The position numbers and the translations under genes are program-made. The notes beneath the pieces were generated by a model, which saw only the letters and a list, made by a program, of their open reading frames with translations, did not search any database and was not told the origin of the DNA. From NCBI GenBank assembly GCA_964392305.1, contig CAYMPV010000003.1, positions 62,001 through 126,000 on the forward strand: a DNA stretch of 64,000 nucleotides. Direction: 5' to 3'. Origin of the DNA: JACKIC01 sp964392305. Its GTDB lineage: Bacteria > Planctomycetota > UBA1135 > UBA2386. This document shows positions 53,180 to 62,026 of this stretch, piece after piece. The first letter of the stretch is position 1, and every line of letters starts with the position of its first letter.

Positions 53180-54973
53180 TTGCGTCGCTCGTCGCCGTTG
53201 CTGCTGTTGCCGTGGCTCGCCGCGGTGAGCTCTGCCCAGGACGCAGTCGTTCCTGGCCTGGTCGAGCGTTACTGCGCCGAATGTCACCGCGGCGCCGACG
53301 CCGAGAAGGGCTTCGTCGTCGATCGCATCTTCACCGCGGCCGACGCCCACCTCGCCGAAGCCGCGCTGCTGCGGTTGCGCTCACGCACCATGCCGCCGCC
53401 CGACGAGGTGCAGCCGACCGACGCCGAACGGTTGCAGCTGCAGCTGATGCTCGCCGCGCGCCTGCCGATCGATGCCGACGCGCAGGTGCCGACGATGCGG
53501 CGACTGGCGCGCGCCGAATACGAAAACACGGTGCGCGATCTGTTCGGCATCGACTGGCGCGCCGGCGAACTGCTGCCCGAAGACGCCCGCATCCACGGCT
53601 TCGACAACCTCGGTGACGGCACCGGCGTGACGCCGCTGGCGTTCGAGAAGTATCTCGAGGCGGCGACGGTGATCGCGAGCGCCGTGCTCGCCGATCCGGC
53701 CGCGCGCCAACGGCTGGCACCCGACGGCGAACTGCTGGCCGCGAGCGTCACGCGCCTGCTCGACCGCGCCTTCCGCCGGCCGGCGACGCCGGCCGAGATC
53801 GACGCCCGCTGCGAGCTCCACGCAGCGCAACGCGCCGCCGGGGCCAACGGCGACGCGGCGCTGGCCGTGGTGTTGCGTTCGGTGCTCGCCAGCCCGGCGT
53901 TCCTGTTTCGGATCGAGCGCGAGCGGCCAGACCGTCGCCTGTCGGACCACGAACTCGCCGTGCGCGTCTCGTATCTGGTCGGTGCGACCATGCCCGACGC
54001 GGCGCTGACGGCCTGCGCCGCCGCTGGCGAACTGCACCAGCCGCAGGTTCTGCGCGCCCAGGTGCAGCGGCTGCTCGCCGCCGACGGCGGTCGCGCCCTG
54101 GCCGACCGCTTCGCCGCGCAATGGCTGCAGCTGGACGAGGTGCTCACCCACCACGCCGACTACCGCCGGTATCCGCAGATCTGGAACCATGGTCTGCGAC
54201 CCGCCTTCCGCGAAGAGGCGACGCGCTTCTTCGCGGCGGTCGCCGCCGAGGACCACAGCGTGCTGACCCTGCTCGACGCGGACTTCACCTTCGCCAACGG
54301 CACGCTGCGCAAACACTACGGCCTCGGCGACGCCGAGCAGGGCGGCTGGCAGCGCGTGGCGCTGACCGACCGCCGCCGCGGCGGCGTGCTCGGCATGGGC
54401 GCGATGCTGATGGTCAGTTCGTATCCGTTGCGCACCAGCCCGGTGCTGCGCGGCAAGTGGATCCTCGGCCGCCTGCTCGACACGCCGCCGCCACCGCCGC
54501 CGGCCGACGCCGGCACGCTGCCGGCGGACGACGTGCAGCCCGACGCGCTGTCGCTGCGCGAACGCCTCGAACGGCACCGCCGCGACCGTACCTGCGCGTC
54601 GTGCCATGCGCAGATCGACCCGCTCGGTTTCGCCCTCGAGAACTTCGACGTGCTCGGCCAATGGCGCGACCAGGCGCAGGGCAAACCCGTCGACGCGGTC
54701 GGTGAGCTGCCGGACGGCACGCGCATCGACGGCCCGGTCGCGCTCAAGGACGCCCTGCTGGCGCGGCGCGACGACTTCGTGCGGGCGATGGCCAAGAACC
54801 TGCTCGTCTACGCGGTCGGTCGCGCGATGGTCGCCGCCGACGAAGCCGAACTGCTGCGCATCACCGCGGCGACCGCCGCCGGCGGCTATCGTTTCTCGGC
54901 GCTGCTCGACGCCGTGGTCAGTTCCCCGTTGTTCACGAGCCGCGGCCCAGCTCCGCGCACCGAGAAGCCATGA
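53180..54973 (+). CDS. DUF1587/1592/1595/1588/1585 protein with c-type heme motifs (planctomycetal cytochrome)
   Basis: A 597-residue exported protein starting at TTG 53180, with the signal MRRSSPLLLLPWLAAVSSAQ. Near the N-terminus CAECH (about residue 33) is a heme-binding CxxCH; near the C-terminus RTCASCHAQIDPLGFALENFD is a second. Between them lie DUF1587 (RRLARAEYENTVRDLFGID), DUF1595 and DUF1592 (LAVVLRSVLASPAFLFRIE, LSDHELAVRVSYLV), then DUF1588 and DUF1585 (NLLVYAVGRAM). The family is abundant in Planctomycetota and is encoded with DUF1552 proteins; a role in redox degradation of complex substrates is proposed but unproven. Confidence 0.9.
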   Translation: MRRSSPLLLLPWLAAVSSAQDAVVPGLVERYCAECHRGADAEKGFVVDRIFTAADAHLAEAALLRLRSRTMPPPDEVQPTDAERLQLQLMLAARLPIDADAQVPTMRRLARAEYENTVRDLFGIDWRAGELLPEDARIHGFDNLGDGTGVTPLAFEKYLEAATVIASAVLADPAARQRLAPDGELLAASVTRLLDRAFRRPATPAEIDARCELHAAQRAAGANGDAALAVVLRSVLASPAFLFRIERERPDRRLSDHELAVRVSYLVGATMPDAALTACAAAGELHQPQVLRAQVQRLLAADGGRALADRFAAQWLQLDEVLTHHADYRRYPQIWNHGLRPAFREEATRFFAAVAAEDHSVLTLLDADFTFANGTLRKHYGLGDAEQGGWQRVALTDRRRGGVLGMGAMLMVSSYPLRTSPVLRGKWILGRLLDTPPPPPPADAGTLPADDVQPDALSLRERLERHRRDRTCASCHAQIDPLGFALENFDVLGQWRDQAQGKPVDAVGELPDGTRIDGPVALKDALLARRDDFVRAMAKNLLVYAVGRAMVAADEAELLRITAATAAGGYRFSALLDAVVSSPLFTSRGPAPRTEKP

Positions 54974-56283
54974 ACCCCGCCACCACCAACCGCCGTGCCT
55001 TCCTGCGCGGTGCCGGCGCGACCCTGTGCCTGCCGTGGCTCGAGGCGTTCGGGAGTCCAACCGACCCTGCTCACGACGGTGGCCCGCGCCGCATGGCGAT
55101 CGTGGTGATGCCGAACGGCGTGTTGCCGAACGCGTGGCAACCGCGCCGCGACGGCGACGGTGGCTGGATCCCGTCGTTCAGCCTGGAGCCGCTCGCCGCG
55201 CGCCGGCACGAGGTCAGTGTGCTGACCGGCCTGGCCAACCGGCACAGCTTCGACGGCGACGGCCACTACGCGAAGGTCGCGCCGCTGCTCACCGGCCGCA
55301 AGATCCGCCGCACCGGCGGTCGCGATCTGTGGAACGGCGTGTCGATGGATCAGGTGGCCGCGAACACCGTCGGCCGGCAGACCCTGTTGCCGTCGCTCGA
55401 ACTCGCTTGCGACCCGATCTACCCGGTCGAGGACATGGGTTACTCGACGATCTACGGCGGCCACATCGCCTGGAGCGCCCCCGACCGGCCGATGACGCGC
55501 GAACTGTCGCCGCGCGCCGTGTTCGATCGCCTGTGCCGCCGCACCGCGCTGGCGAACGACGCCGCCGGCCGCAGCGTGCTCGATCTCGTCGCCGACGACG
55601 CACGCCGCCTGCAGAAGAGCCTGGGACGCCGCGATCGCGACAAGCTGCACGAGTTCTCGGACTCGGTGCGGGCGCTCGAACAGCGCATCGAGGCGGCCGA
55701 ACGCGTCGCCGCGCGCACCGCAGTGCGCCGAGCCGTGGCGATCGATGCCGCGGCGCCCCCCGCACCGGGCGCGCCGCCCGACTACCCGACCCACGTCGGC
55801 CTGATGTTCGACCTGATCGCGCTGGCGTTCGCGACGGACGCGACGCGCGTGGTCACGTTCCTGATGGCCAACGAGGTCTCGGGCCGCAACTTCAGTTTCG
55901 TCGACGGCTGCGCCGGCGGCTTCCACGAGTACTCGCACCACGAAGGCAAAGCCGACAAGCAGGAGGCCTACCGCCGCATCAACCGCTGGCACGTACAGCA
56001 GTTCGCCGGACTGCTCGATCGCCTCGCCGCGTTGCCCGAGAACCACGGCAGCGTGCTGGACGCGTCGATGGTGGTGCTCGCCTCGGCGATGCGCGACGGC
56101 AACGCCCACTCGCCGCACGACCTGCCGGTGCTGCTCGCCGGCCGCGGCGGCGGTTCGATCCCGCAAGGGCGCCTGCTCGAGAGCAAACGCGACACGCCGT
56201 TGTGTCGTCTGTGGCTGGCGATGCTGCAGCGGCTGGGCGTCGACACGCAGAGTTTCGGCGACGCCGACAGCCCGCTGCTGTGA
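54970..56283 (+). CDS. DUF1552 protein with Tat-type signal
   Basis: A 437-residue protein whose ATG overlaps the preceding stop (ATGA). The N-terminus NRRAFLRGAGATLCLPWLE contains a twin-arginine (RRxFLR) signal, so the protein is probably folded in the cytoplasm before export. The body is the DUF1552 fold of the alkaline-phosphatase-like superfamily: VVMPNGVLPNAW, FSLEPLAARRHEVSVLTGL, SMDQVAANTVG and a His-rich segment (GGFHEYSHHEG, about residue 318) that could bind metal. It pairs with the heme protein upstream; the two are normally found together in Planctomycetota. Confidence 0.9.
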   Translation: MNPATTNRRAFLRGAGATLCLPWLEAFGSPTDPAHDGGPRRMAIVVMPNGVLPNAWQPRRDGDGGWIPSFSLEPLAARRHEVSVLTGLANRHSFDGDGHYAKVAPLLTGRKIRRTGGRDLWNGVSMDQVAANTVGRQTLLPSLELACDPIYPVEDMGYSTIYGGHIAWSAPDRPMTRELSPRAVFDRLCRRTALANDAAGRSVLDLVADDARRLQKSLGRRDRDKLHEFSDSVRALEQRIEAAERVAARTAVRRAVAIDAAAPPAPGAPPDYPTHVGLMFDLIALAFATDATRVVTFLMANEVSGRNFSFVDGCAGGFHEYSHHEGKADKQEAYRRINRWHVQQFAGLLDRLAALPENHGSVLDASMVVLASAMRDGNAHSPHDLPVLLAGRGGGSIPQGRLLESKRDTPLCRLWLAMLQRLGVDTQSFGDADSPLL

Positions 56284-56291
56284 CGTTCACT

Positions 56292-56317
56292 GGCCGGCGC
56301 GCAATCCGCGCCAGGCC
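56292..56317. terminator. Bidirectional hairpin between convergent genes
   Basis: GGCC-GGCGCG (56292-56301) pairs with CGCGCC-A-GGCC (56307-56317) over a 5-base loop: a 10-bp stem with one bulged A. It lies between the stops at 56283 and 56338 and could terminate both. Confidence 0.5.
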
Positions 56318-56337
56318 GGGAACGCGCCCCCCTGCGG

Positions 56338-57477
56338 CTACTGCGTCACGAACACGACCGCGTTGCTCGCGGTGACCCCCTGCGGGCCACACGGGTCGAA
56401 CCACGCGAACTGGAACGCGAGCGACTGGCCGGCGCCGAGCCATGCCGGCAACGGCACCGTCTGCCGGGCGACACCGAGCGCACTGGTCGACGACAGCAGC
56501 ACCACCGAGGAGCCCAGGTCGAGCCAGTAGTCGATGCCGGCGATCGTCAGCGGCGCCGGCGCGGCGGCGAAGGCGATGCCGGCGAAGGTCACGGCGTTGG
56601 CCGGCGCGCGCGTCGCGACCGCGGTGAAGTTGGCGTTGCCGGCGTTCGGCGCGCTGCCCATCGACACCTCGAGGGCACCCAGACAGCCCGGCGTGCTGGC
56701 GCCGATCGGGAACGCCACGGGCGCCGGGAACGCGGTGAGGTTGAGCGTGTTGGCGGTGTAGACCGCCTGACCGCTGACCGTCGCGTGTTGGCCGCCGGAG
56801 GTGTCGAGCGGGTGGTTGTCGAGGTTCCAGGTCGAGACGAAGCCCGGCACCGAGTCGAGCTGCATGTTCATGGTCTGCTGGATCTCGGCCGCGGTGCGCG
56901 CGAACGGCCACAACCGCACCTCGTCGATCTGACCGTTCCAGACCTCGATCGGCGTGGCGACGTCGCTGCCCTTGCCGATGCGGAACACCTCGTTGTTGAA
57001 GTCGCGGATCGGTGAACCGTTGCCGCCCGCGGCCGAGCCGACCAGCGCGCCGTTGACGTAGAGCGCGGCGGTGGTGCCGTCGTAGGTCGCAGCGACGTGC
57101 GTCCAGGTGTTGAGTTGTCCAGGGGTGAACGACCAGTTGACGGTCGGCGTCGGCCCCGCGGCGGTCACGACCTTCCAACGCAACACGCGCGCGGCGCTGT
57201 TGCCCGCTTCGACGCGCAGGAAGTAGTCCTCGCTGCCGCCGACACTGAGGCCCTGACGCACCAGCGTCGGAAACCGCCAGCCGGTCGGGATCGTGGCGTC
57301 GTCATAGGTGATCCAGGCTTCGATGGTGATGCCGCTCTGCGGCACGACGCGCGCGCTGTACGGCACTTCGATGTAGCCGTCGACGGCGTTGCTGAAGGCG
57401 ACGCCGGTGTTCTGGGCGTGCAAGGGGAGCAGGCAGGCGCCGGCGACGAACAGGGTGGTGATACTCTTGGTGTTCAT
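56338..57477 (-). CDS. Exported LamG-domain protein with planctomycetal C-terminal domain
   Basis: A 379-residue protein with signal peptide MNTKSITTLFVAGACLLPLHAQ at ATG 57477. Residues about 25-235 are a LamG domain: VDGYIEVPYSARVVPQSGIT, TPGQLNTWTHVAATYDGT, TAALYVNGALVGSA, IDEVRLWPFARTAAEI and SGGQHATVSG. Residues about 250-379 are a beta domain (GASTPGCLGALEVSMGS, then PANAVTFAGIAF, IAGIDYWLDLG and LAFQFAWFDPCGP), which resembles the C-terminal domains of the exported proteins at 610, 28599 and 62027. It is back-to-back with the recQ gene. Confidence 0.85.
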   Translation of the reverse strand: MNTKSITTLFVAGACLLPLHAQNTGVAFSNAVDGYIEVPYSARVVPQSGITIEAWITYDDATIPTGWRFPTLVRQGLSVGGSEDYFLRVEAGNSAARVLRWKVVTAAGPTPTVNWSFTPGQLNTWTHVAATYDGTTAALYVNGALVGSAAGGNGSPIRDFNNEVFRIGKGSDVATPIEVWNGQIDEVRLWPFARTAAEIQQTMNMQLDSVPGFVSTWNLDNHPLDTSGGQHATVSGQAVYTANTLNLTAFPAPVAFPIGASTPGCLGALEVSMGSAPNAGNANFTAVATRAPANAVTFAGIAFAAAPAPLTIAGIDYWLDLGSSVVLLSSTSALGVARQTVPLPAWLGAGQSLAFQFAWFDPCGPQGVTASNAVVFVTQ

Positions 57478-57585
57478 GGGTGTTGGGGCCGCAGGGTGGA
57501 ACCGCGAATGGGCAGCAGCCTCGCACAGCCGCCGCACGCGGTAAAGGGTCGCGTTTGTCCCGTTCCGCGGTTCGGGTCGATGGCC

Positions 57586-57591
57586 TAGGCT
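57586..57591 (+). promoter_or_regulatory. -10 element of recQ
   Basis: TAGGCT ends 7 bases before the GTG at 57599; there is no ribosome site. Confidence 0.35.
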
Positions 57592-57598
57592 GGCGGTC

Positions 57599-59287
57599 GT
57601 GACCGCATCCGATCTCACCGCCGAACTGCATCGTCTGTACGGGTTCACCGCATATCGCGGGCTGCAGCTGCCGGTCGTGGAACACTTCCTTGGCGGCGGC
57701 AGCGGCCTGGTGCTGATGGCGACCGGCGAGGGCAAGTCGCTGTGTTACCAGCTGCCCGCGTTCGTCGGCGACGGACTGACCGTGGTCGTGTCGCCGTTGA
57801 TCGCGCTGATGGACGACCAGGTCGCGGCGCTGCGCGCGCGCAACCTGCCCGCGACCTGCGTGCACAGCCTGCTCGACAAACACGAGCGTGAACAACGGCT
57901 GGGCCTGGCGCTGCGCGGCGCGGTCAAGCTGCTCTACGTGACGCCCGAACGGTTCCGAGTGCCGGGTTTCCTGGCGAAGTTGCAGGGCGCGCGCGTGGCG
58001 CGGATGGCCGTCGACGAAGCGCACTGCGTCAGCCACTGGGGTCACGACTTCCGCCCAGACTACCTTCGCTTGGGTGAGGTGCGCGCGCAGCTCGGCGACC
58101 CGCCGTGCCTGGCGTTGACGGCGACCGCGACGCCCGCGGTTCAGGACGACATCCGCGCCGTGCTGCGCCTCGGCGCGGCGCCGCGTTTCCACACCGGCAT
58201 CGCGCGCGACAACCTGTGTCTGTCGGTGCAGCACGTGAACGACGATCAGGCCAAGCTCGAGCGGTTGCTCACGGTACTCGAGCGCACCGGCGGCCCGGCG
58301 ATCGTCTACTGCGCGCTGATCAAGGACCTGTCGCGCCTCGAGGGCGAACTGCAGCGCCGCGGCATGCAGCCGCTCGTCTACCACGGCGGCCTGTCGGCCC
58401 ACGAACGCAAGACGCAGCAGCAGCGTTTCTCGGCCAGCGACGACGCGCTGATCCTCGCCACCAACGCGTTCGGCATGGGCGTCGACAAGGCCGACATCCG
58501 GGCGATCGTGCACTGGCAGATCCCGCGCACGCTCGAGGCCTACTACCAGGAGGTCGGCCGCGCCGGCCGCGACGGGGCGGGTTCGTGCTGCGAACTGCTC
58601 TACCGCGAAGAGGACCTGGTGATCCAGCGCGACTTCACCGAGTGGGCCAACCCGACCGCGGCGTTCGCGCGAGAGGTGTGTGACCACATCGAAGGGCTCG
58701 GCGACCGGCTGCACACGCTCGACCTCGACACGCTGCGCGAGACGTTCTTGACCAAGAACCGCCACGACGGCCGCATCGACACGGTGTTGCGCCTGCTGCG
58801 CAGCGGCGGCTGCGTCGAGGGTGAGATCGGCCGCGGCATGATCTTCGTGCGCGCGCCGAGCGACGCCGAACTTGCCGACTGGCTGCCCGAGGAGAAACGT
58901 AAGCAGGACCTCATGGGCCTGCTGCGCATGGTGCGTTACGCCACCGAGGGCGCGTGCCGCAAGCAGGCGATCCACGCCCACTTCGGCTTCGACGACCTGC
59001 AGGACGGCTGCGGCTCGTGCGATGTCTGCGTCGATCTTGCCGTTTGGCAGGACCAGCACCTGCCGCCGGCACGCTGCGTGCCGCGCGCGACCGTCACGTC
59101 TTCGGTGCCGCACGACGAAGCGCCCGTGCAGCGCGGCCAGTGGATCGAGGTGCGCGGCCGCGGCCCGTGCTGCGTGTTGCGTGTGCACCGCCGCGGCAAC
59201 TCGTGGCGTGCCGACGTCGAGATGGCGAAGAACCTGCAGCAGAGCACGATCGACCTCGGCCGCAGCAACTGGCGCAAGCTCGACTGA
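57599..59287 (+). CDS. recQ: RecQ-family ATP-dependent DNA helicase
   Basis: A 562-residue cytosolic 3'-5' helicase starting at GTG 57599. Motifs in order: FRGLQ-like opening AYRGLQLPVV, Walker A MATGEGKSLCYQLP (about residue 42), VVSPLIALMDDQV, DEAHCVSHWGHDFRPDY (about 139), ALTATATPAVQDDI, ATNAFGMGVDKADI and the arginine-finger motif QEVGRAGRDG (about 317). The RQC zinc site follows (ACRKQAIHAHFG, then GCGSCDVC). An HRDC domain is not evident; the last 100 residues are an atypical beta-rich tail with GQWIEVRGRGPCCVLRVHRRG. It would act in recombination repair and fork restart. Confidence 0.92.
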   Translation: MTASDLTAELHRLYGFTAYRGLQLPVVEHFLGGGSGLVLMATGEGKSLCYQLPAFVGDGLTVVVSPLIALMDDQVAALRARNLPATCVHSLLDKHEREQRLGLALRGAVKLLYVTPERFRVPGFLAKLQGARVARMAVDEAHCVSHWGHDFRPDYLRLGEVRAQLGDPPCLALTATATPAVQDDIRAVLRLGAAPRFHTGIARDNLCLSVQHVNDDQAKLERLLTVLERTGGPAIVYCALIKDLSRLEGELQRRGMQPLVYHGGLSAHERKTQQQRFSASDDALILATNAFGMGVDKADIRAIVHWQIPRTLEAYYQEVGRAGRDGAGSCCELLYREEDLVIQRDFTEWANPTAAFAREVCDHIEGLGDRLHTLDLDTLRETFLTKNRHDGRIDTVLRLLRSGGCVEGEIGRGMIFVRAPSDAELADWLPEEKRKQDLMGLLRMVRYATEGACRKQAIHAHFGFDDLQDGCGSCDVCVDLAVWQDQHLPPARCVPRATVTSSVPHDEAPVQRGQWIEVRGRGPCCVLRVHRRGNSWRADVEMAKNLQQSTIDLGRSNWRKLD

Positions 59288-59288
59288 A

Positions 59289-59315
59289 CGCCGCGCTCGG
59301 GCTGCAGGCGCGGCG
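59289..59315 (+). terminator. Hairpin just after recQ
   Basis: CGCCGCGC (59289-59296) and GCGCGGCG (59308-59315) form an 8-bp stem with an 11-base loop immediately after the stop. No U tract follows. Confidence 0.35.
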
Positions 59316-59370
59316 CGAAGACCACGTCAAGAAGTGACGCCGCCGGGATTCTTGGCAGAAACGCCATGCG

Positions 59371-59470
59371 GTTCTGGGTGGTGATGTCGCTGGATCGTGT
59401 GGGGCGTTCCGCGCCCCACGACAAGCCACGGGAGATCCGTCATCTCCCATCACCACAACCCGATCCAGTC
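59371..59470 (+). ncRNA. Candidate structured leader RNA (three-helix junction with possible pseudoknot)
   Basis: The region before ATG 59471 contains four exact complementary pairs. P1: 59378-59386 with 59448-59456 (9 bp). P2: 59399-59406 with 59412-59419 (8 bp, 5-base loop). P3: 59430-59436 with 59442-59448 (7 bp, 5-base loop). P4: 59390-59397 with 59461-59468 (8 bp). P1-P3 make a three-way junction. P4 crosses P1 and ends two bases before the start codon, so it is either a pseudoknot or an alternative fold. No ribosome site is present, and no known riboswitch class is recognised. Confidence 0.5.
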
Positions 59471-61921
59471 ATGAGAACCTTCTTGCTGCTCTCCATCGCG
59501 GGCACCCTGCTGCCCCACGTCCCAGCCCAGGCCGAGCCCCAGAACGGACCCGATCACGTCGGTGTACGTCGACCGGTGCAAAACGCACCGCGCCCCATGG
59601 TGCGCGACGAGATCCCGACCGCCGCGCCGACCGTCGGCACCCAGGCGATGACCACCGAACCGGTGCTGATCCCGATCCACTCGCAGGAGGCGGATCCCAT
59701 CGGCGGCGCCTACGGCATCTGGGCCGCGGGCACGAAGTACAAGGTCTCCTTCCACGGCGACATGACGTTCGTGCCCTACCTGGGCGCCGACTACCCCCAC
59801 AACCAGCCGCTCTCGTGGCATACGACGGCGGTGCGCCACGGCGACGAGCAACTGCTCGGCAGCGCCGAGACCTGCCAGCGCCAGCAAGGCCAACTGCAAT
59901 ATCGCTACCAGTTCGGCCGCTTCACCGAGATCTACGACGTGCGCGCCGAAGGTCTCGAGCAGTCGTTCGTGATCACGCGCCCCGCCGCTGGCGGCGGTGA
60001 CCTCGTCGTCGAGGGCCGCATCGACACCGCGCTGCGCGCCACCGCGACCGGCGCGGCGCACCAGGCGTTGCAGTTCGTCGACGAACAGGGCCAGTTGATC
60101 ATGACCTACGGCGAGGCCTACGCGATCGACGCCCACGGTCGCAAGACGAACATCACCACGCATCTGTCGGGGGACAAGATCACCCTGACCGTGCCGGCGA
60201 CGTGGCTCACCGACGCGACCTGGCCGGTCACCGTCGATCCGATCCTGACGCCGGTGCTGCTCGATTGGGGCACGGGTCGCGAGTCCGTCGACATCTGCCG
60301 CGACGACTCCGCCAACGACCGCATGTACGTGTTCATCCGCGCCGCGTCGACCACCGACAAGGACGTCTATGCGCGCATCGTCGAAGACGACTACAACACC
60401 GGCACCTACGTCTTCAACGATCTGAACACGAGCTGGTCGCACCGTCAGATCCGCGTCGCCGCGGCCGACAGCCCGCAGAAATACTGCGCGGTGTTCGACC
60501 GTGACTTCACTTCCAGCAACACCTCGGCGATCCGCTACCACGTGCACGACTCGGGCGACCTGACCCTGTCGACGACGGTGTCGTTCCTGGCCTGGACCAG
60601 CAGCATCCAGGACTGGCGCGCCGACGTCGGCGGCACGTCACTCGGTTCGCTGGGCGACCAGATGCTGGTCGTCTACCAGCGCGACGCCGGCACCACGTTC
60701 ACCAACACCAACAACAGCGAGATCTGGGGTTCGGTCATCGACATCACCGGCACCACGCCGACGTCGAGCACGCCGTTCCAGATCAACGCGGTGTCCTCGG
60801 GAGACCGCGACCAGGAGCGGCCGGCGGTCAACAAGCAGGCCACGCCGTCGAGCAACACGGTCTGGATGTGTGTGTGGCAGGAGTACTGGAACGCCAACCC
60901 GACGTTGCCCGACGACTGGGACACCGCTGGTCGCCTCGTCGATGCCGCGGGCGCGGTGAGCGCCGCATCCTGGTTCACCCTGCACGCCGCCAACGACACG
61001 CACCATCAGCTCGGGCCGGTCGTCGCCGGCGCCAGCGGTCGCTACTGCGTCGCCTATGCGCTCGGTGACAAGACCCTCATCAACTTCAAGACGAGCGTCA
61101 TCAACGGCACGAGCGTCAACGCCGAGCGGCTCGACTGGTCGAACTTCAACGGCACCGCCACCAAGTTCGACGAGACCACCCTGTGGGGCCCGCACAACGA
61201 TCGCCGCTGGCGCGTCGGCGGCATCGCCTACGACAACAACAGCGATTCGCACTGGGCCCTGTCGTCGCTGAGCGACGCCGTCTACTCGGGCACGGGCAGC
61301 GTCTATCTCGACCGCGTCGGCTACAACGGCGCCGGTCTCGAGTACGCAACCCTGTTCGCCGCGCCCGCCAACTTCAACGGTGACCCGGGTGGCGTGGTGT
61401 TCGACGACGACAACGTCGAGATGGCCACGGCCTGGATCCAGAACGACACCACGGCCACCCCGCAGACCGCCGGCGTCGGCGTGCACGACATCTTCGCGAC
61501 GTCGTTCACCTACCCGACCCCGATCGGCGCGCCGACGCTGAGCGGCACCAGCTGCTCGAGTGTGTCGTTGAGCTGGAGCCCGAGCACCTTCAACAGCGGT
61601 CAGCAGATCGGCAGCGAGTTCACATCGATCAACTACAGCGGCGCGCCCGCCGCCAGCCTGCACTTCGTCGCGGTCTCGCTGGCCGCCACCAACGCGTTGG
61701 TGATCAACCCGTCGGTCGGCAACGGCTGCCGCCTGCTCGTGGACAACGGCGCGAACTTCCTGGGCTTCATGCCGCTGCAGATCGGCACCTCGGGGTCGAG
61801 TGCGCTGCCGCTGCCGGAGTGGCTGCCGACGATGACGCTCTACTTCCAGGATTGGTATCTGGACCAGAACCAGAACCTGTTCCTCAGCACGCAGCGTCTG
61901 GGCGTGCCGATCACGAAGTAG
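59471..61921 (+). CDS. Large exported protein with beta-propeller-like middle and beta-rich C-terminus, function unknown
   Basis: An 816-residue protein with signal peptide MRTFLLLSIAGTLLPHVPAQA. ATG 59471 is used; the frame is open upstream through the structured leader. Residues about 60-260 hold a beta domain (AGTKYKVSFHGDMTFVPYLG, FTEIYDVRAEGLEQSFVI). Residues about 260-670 look like a multi-bladed propeller (DRMYVFIRAAS, KYCAVFDRDFTS, QMLVVYQRDAG, WMCVWQEYWN, YCVAYALGD). Residues about 680-816 form a C-terminal domain (PTPIGAPTLSGTSCSSVSLS) of the same size as the tails of other exported proteins here. It is preceded by the leader at 59371-59470. No catalytic motif is recognised. Confidence 0.8.
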   Translation: MRTFLLLSIAGTLLPHVPAQAEPQNGPDHVGVRRPVQNAPRPMVRDEIPTAAPTVGTQAMTTEPVLIPIHSQEADPIGGAYGIWAAGTKYKVSFHGDMTFVPYLGADYPHNQPLSWHTTAVRHGDEQLLGSAETCQRQQGQLQYRYQFGRFTEIYDVRAEGLEQSFVITRPAAGGGDLVVEGRIDTALRATATGAAHQALQFVDEQGQLIMTYGEAYAIDAHGRKTNITTHLSGDKITLTVPATWLTDATWPVTVDPILTPVLLDWGTGRESVDICRDDSANDRMYVFIRAASTTDKDVYARIVEDDYNTGTYVFNDLNTSWSHRQIRVAAADSPQKYCAVFDRDFTSSNTSAIRYHVHDSGDLTLSTTVSFLAWTSSIQDWRADVGGTSLGSLGDQMLVVYQRDAGTTFTNTNNSEIWGSVIDITGTTPTSSTPFQINAVSSGDRDQERPAVNKQATPSSNTVWMCVWQEYWNANPTLPDDWDTAGRLVDAAGAVSAASWFTLHAANDTHHQLGPVVAGASGRYCVAYALGDKTLINFKTSVINGTSVNAERLDWSNFNGTATKFDETTLWGPHNDRRWRVGGIAYDNNSDSHWALSSLSDAVYSGTGSVYLDRVGYNGAGLEYATLFAAPANFNGDPGGVVFDDDNVEMATAWIQNDTTATPQTAGVGVHDIFATSFTYPTPIGAPTLSGTSCSSVSLSWSPSTFNSGQQIGSEFTSINYSGAPAASLHFVAVSLAATNALVINPSVGNGCRLLVDNGANFLGFMPLQIGTSGSSALPLPEWLPTMTLYFQDWYLDQNQNLFLSTQRLGVPITK

Positions 61922-61970
61922 GCCCATGGTCGCAACCCCATGCGGGTGACCGACGAACCGGGTAGAACAC

Positions 61971-62004
61971 CGGGCTGACCGCCGTTGTCACGGTGGTCAG
62001 CCCG
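61971..62004. terminator. Strong 15-bp hairpin between two exported-protein genes
   Basis: CGGGCTGACC (61971-61980) pairs with GGTCAGCCCG (61995-62004). Inside, GCCGT pairs with ACGGT (including one G-U), leaving a TGTC loop: about 15 bp in all. It may end the 59471 transcript, but a TAGAAC box at 61963-61968 would instead place it at the 5' end of the next mRNA. Confidence 0.5.
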
Positions 62005-62026
62005 TCGCCGTTCCGCTCGTTCCCCC

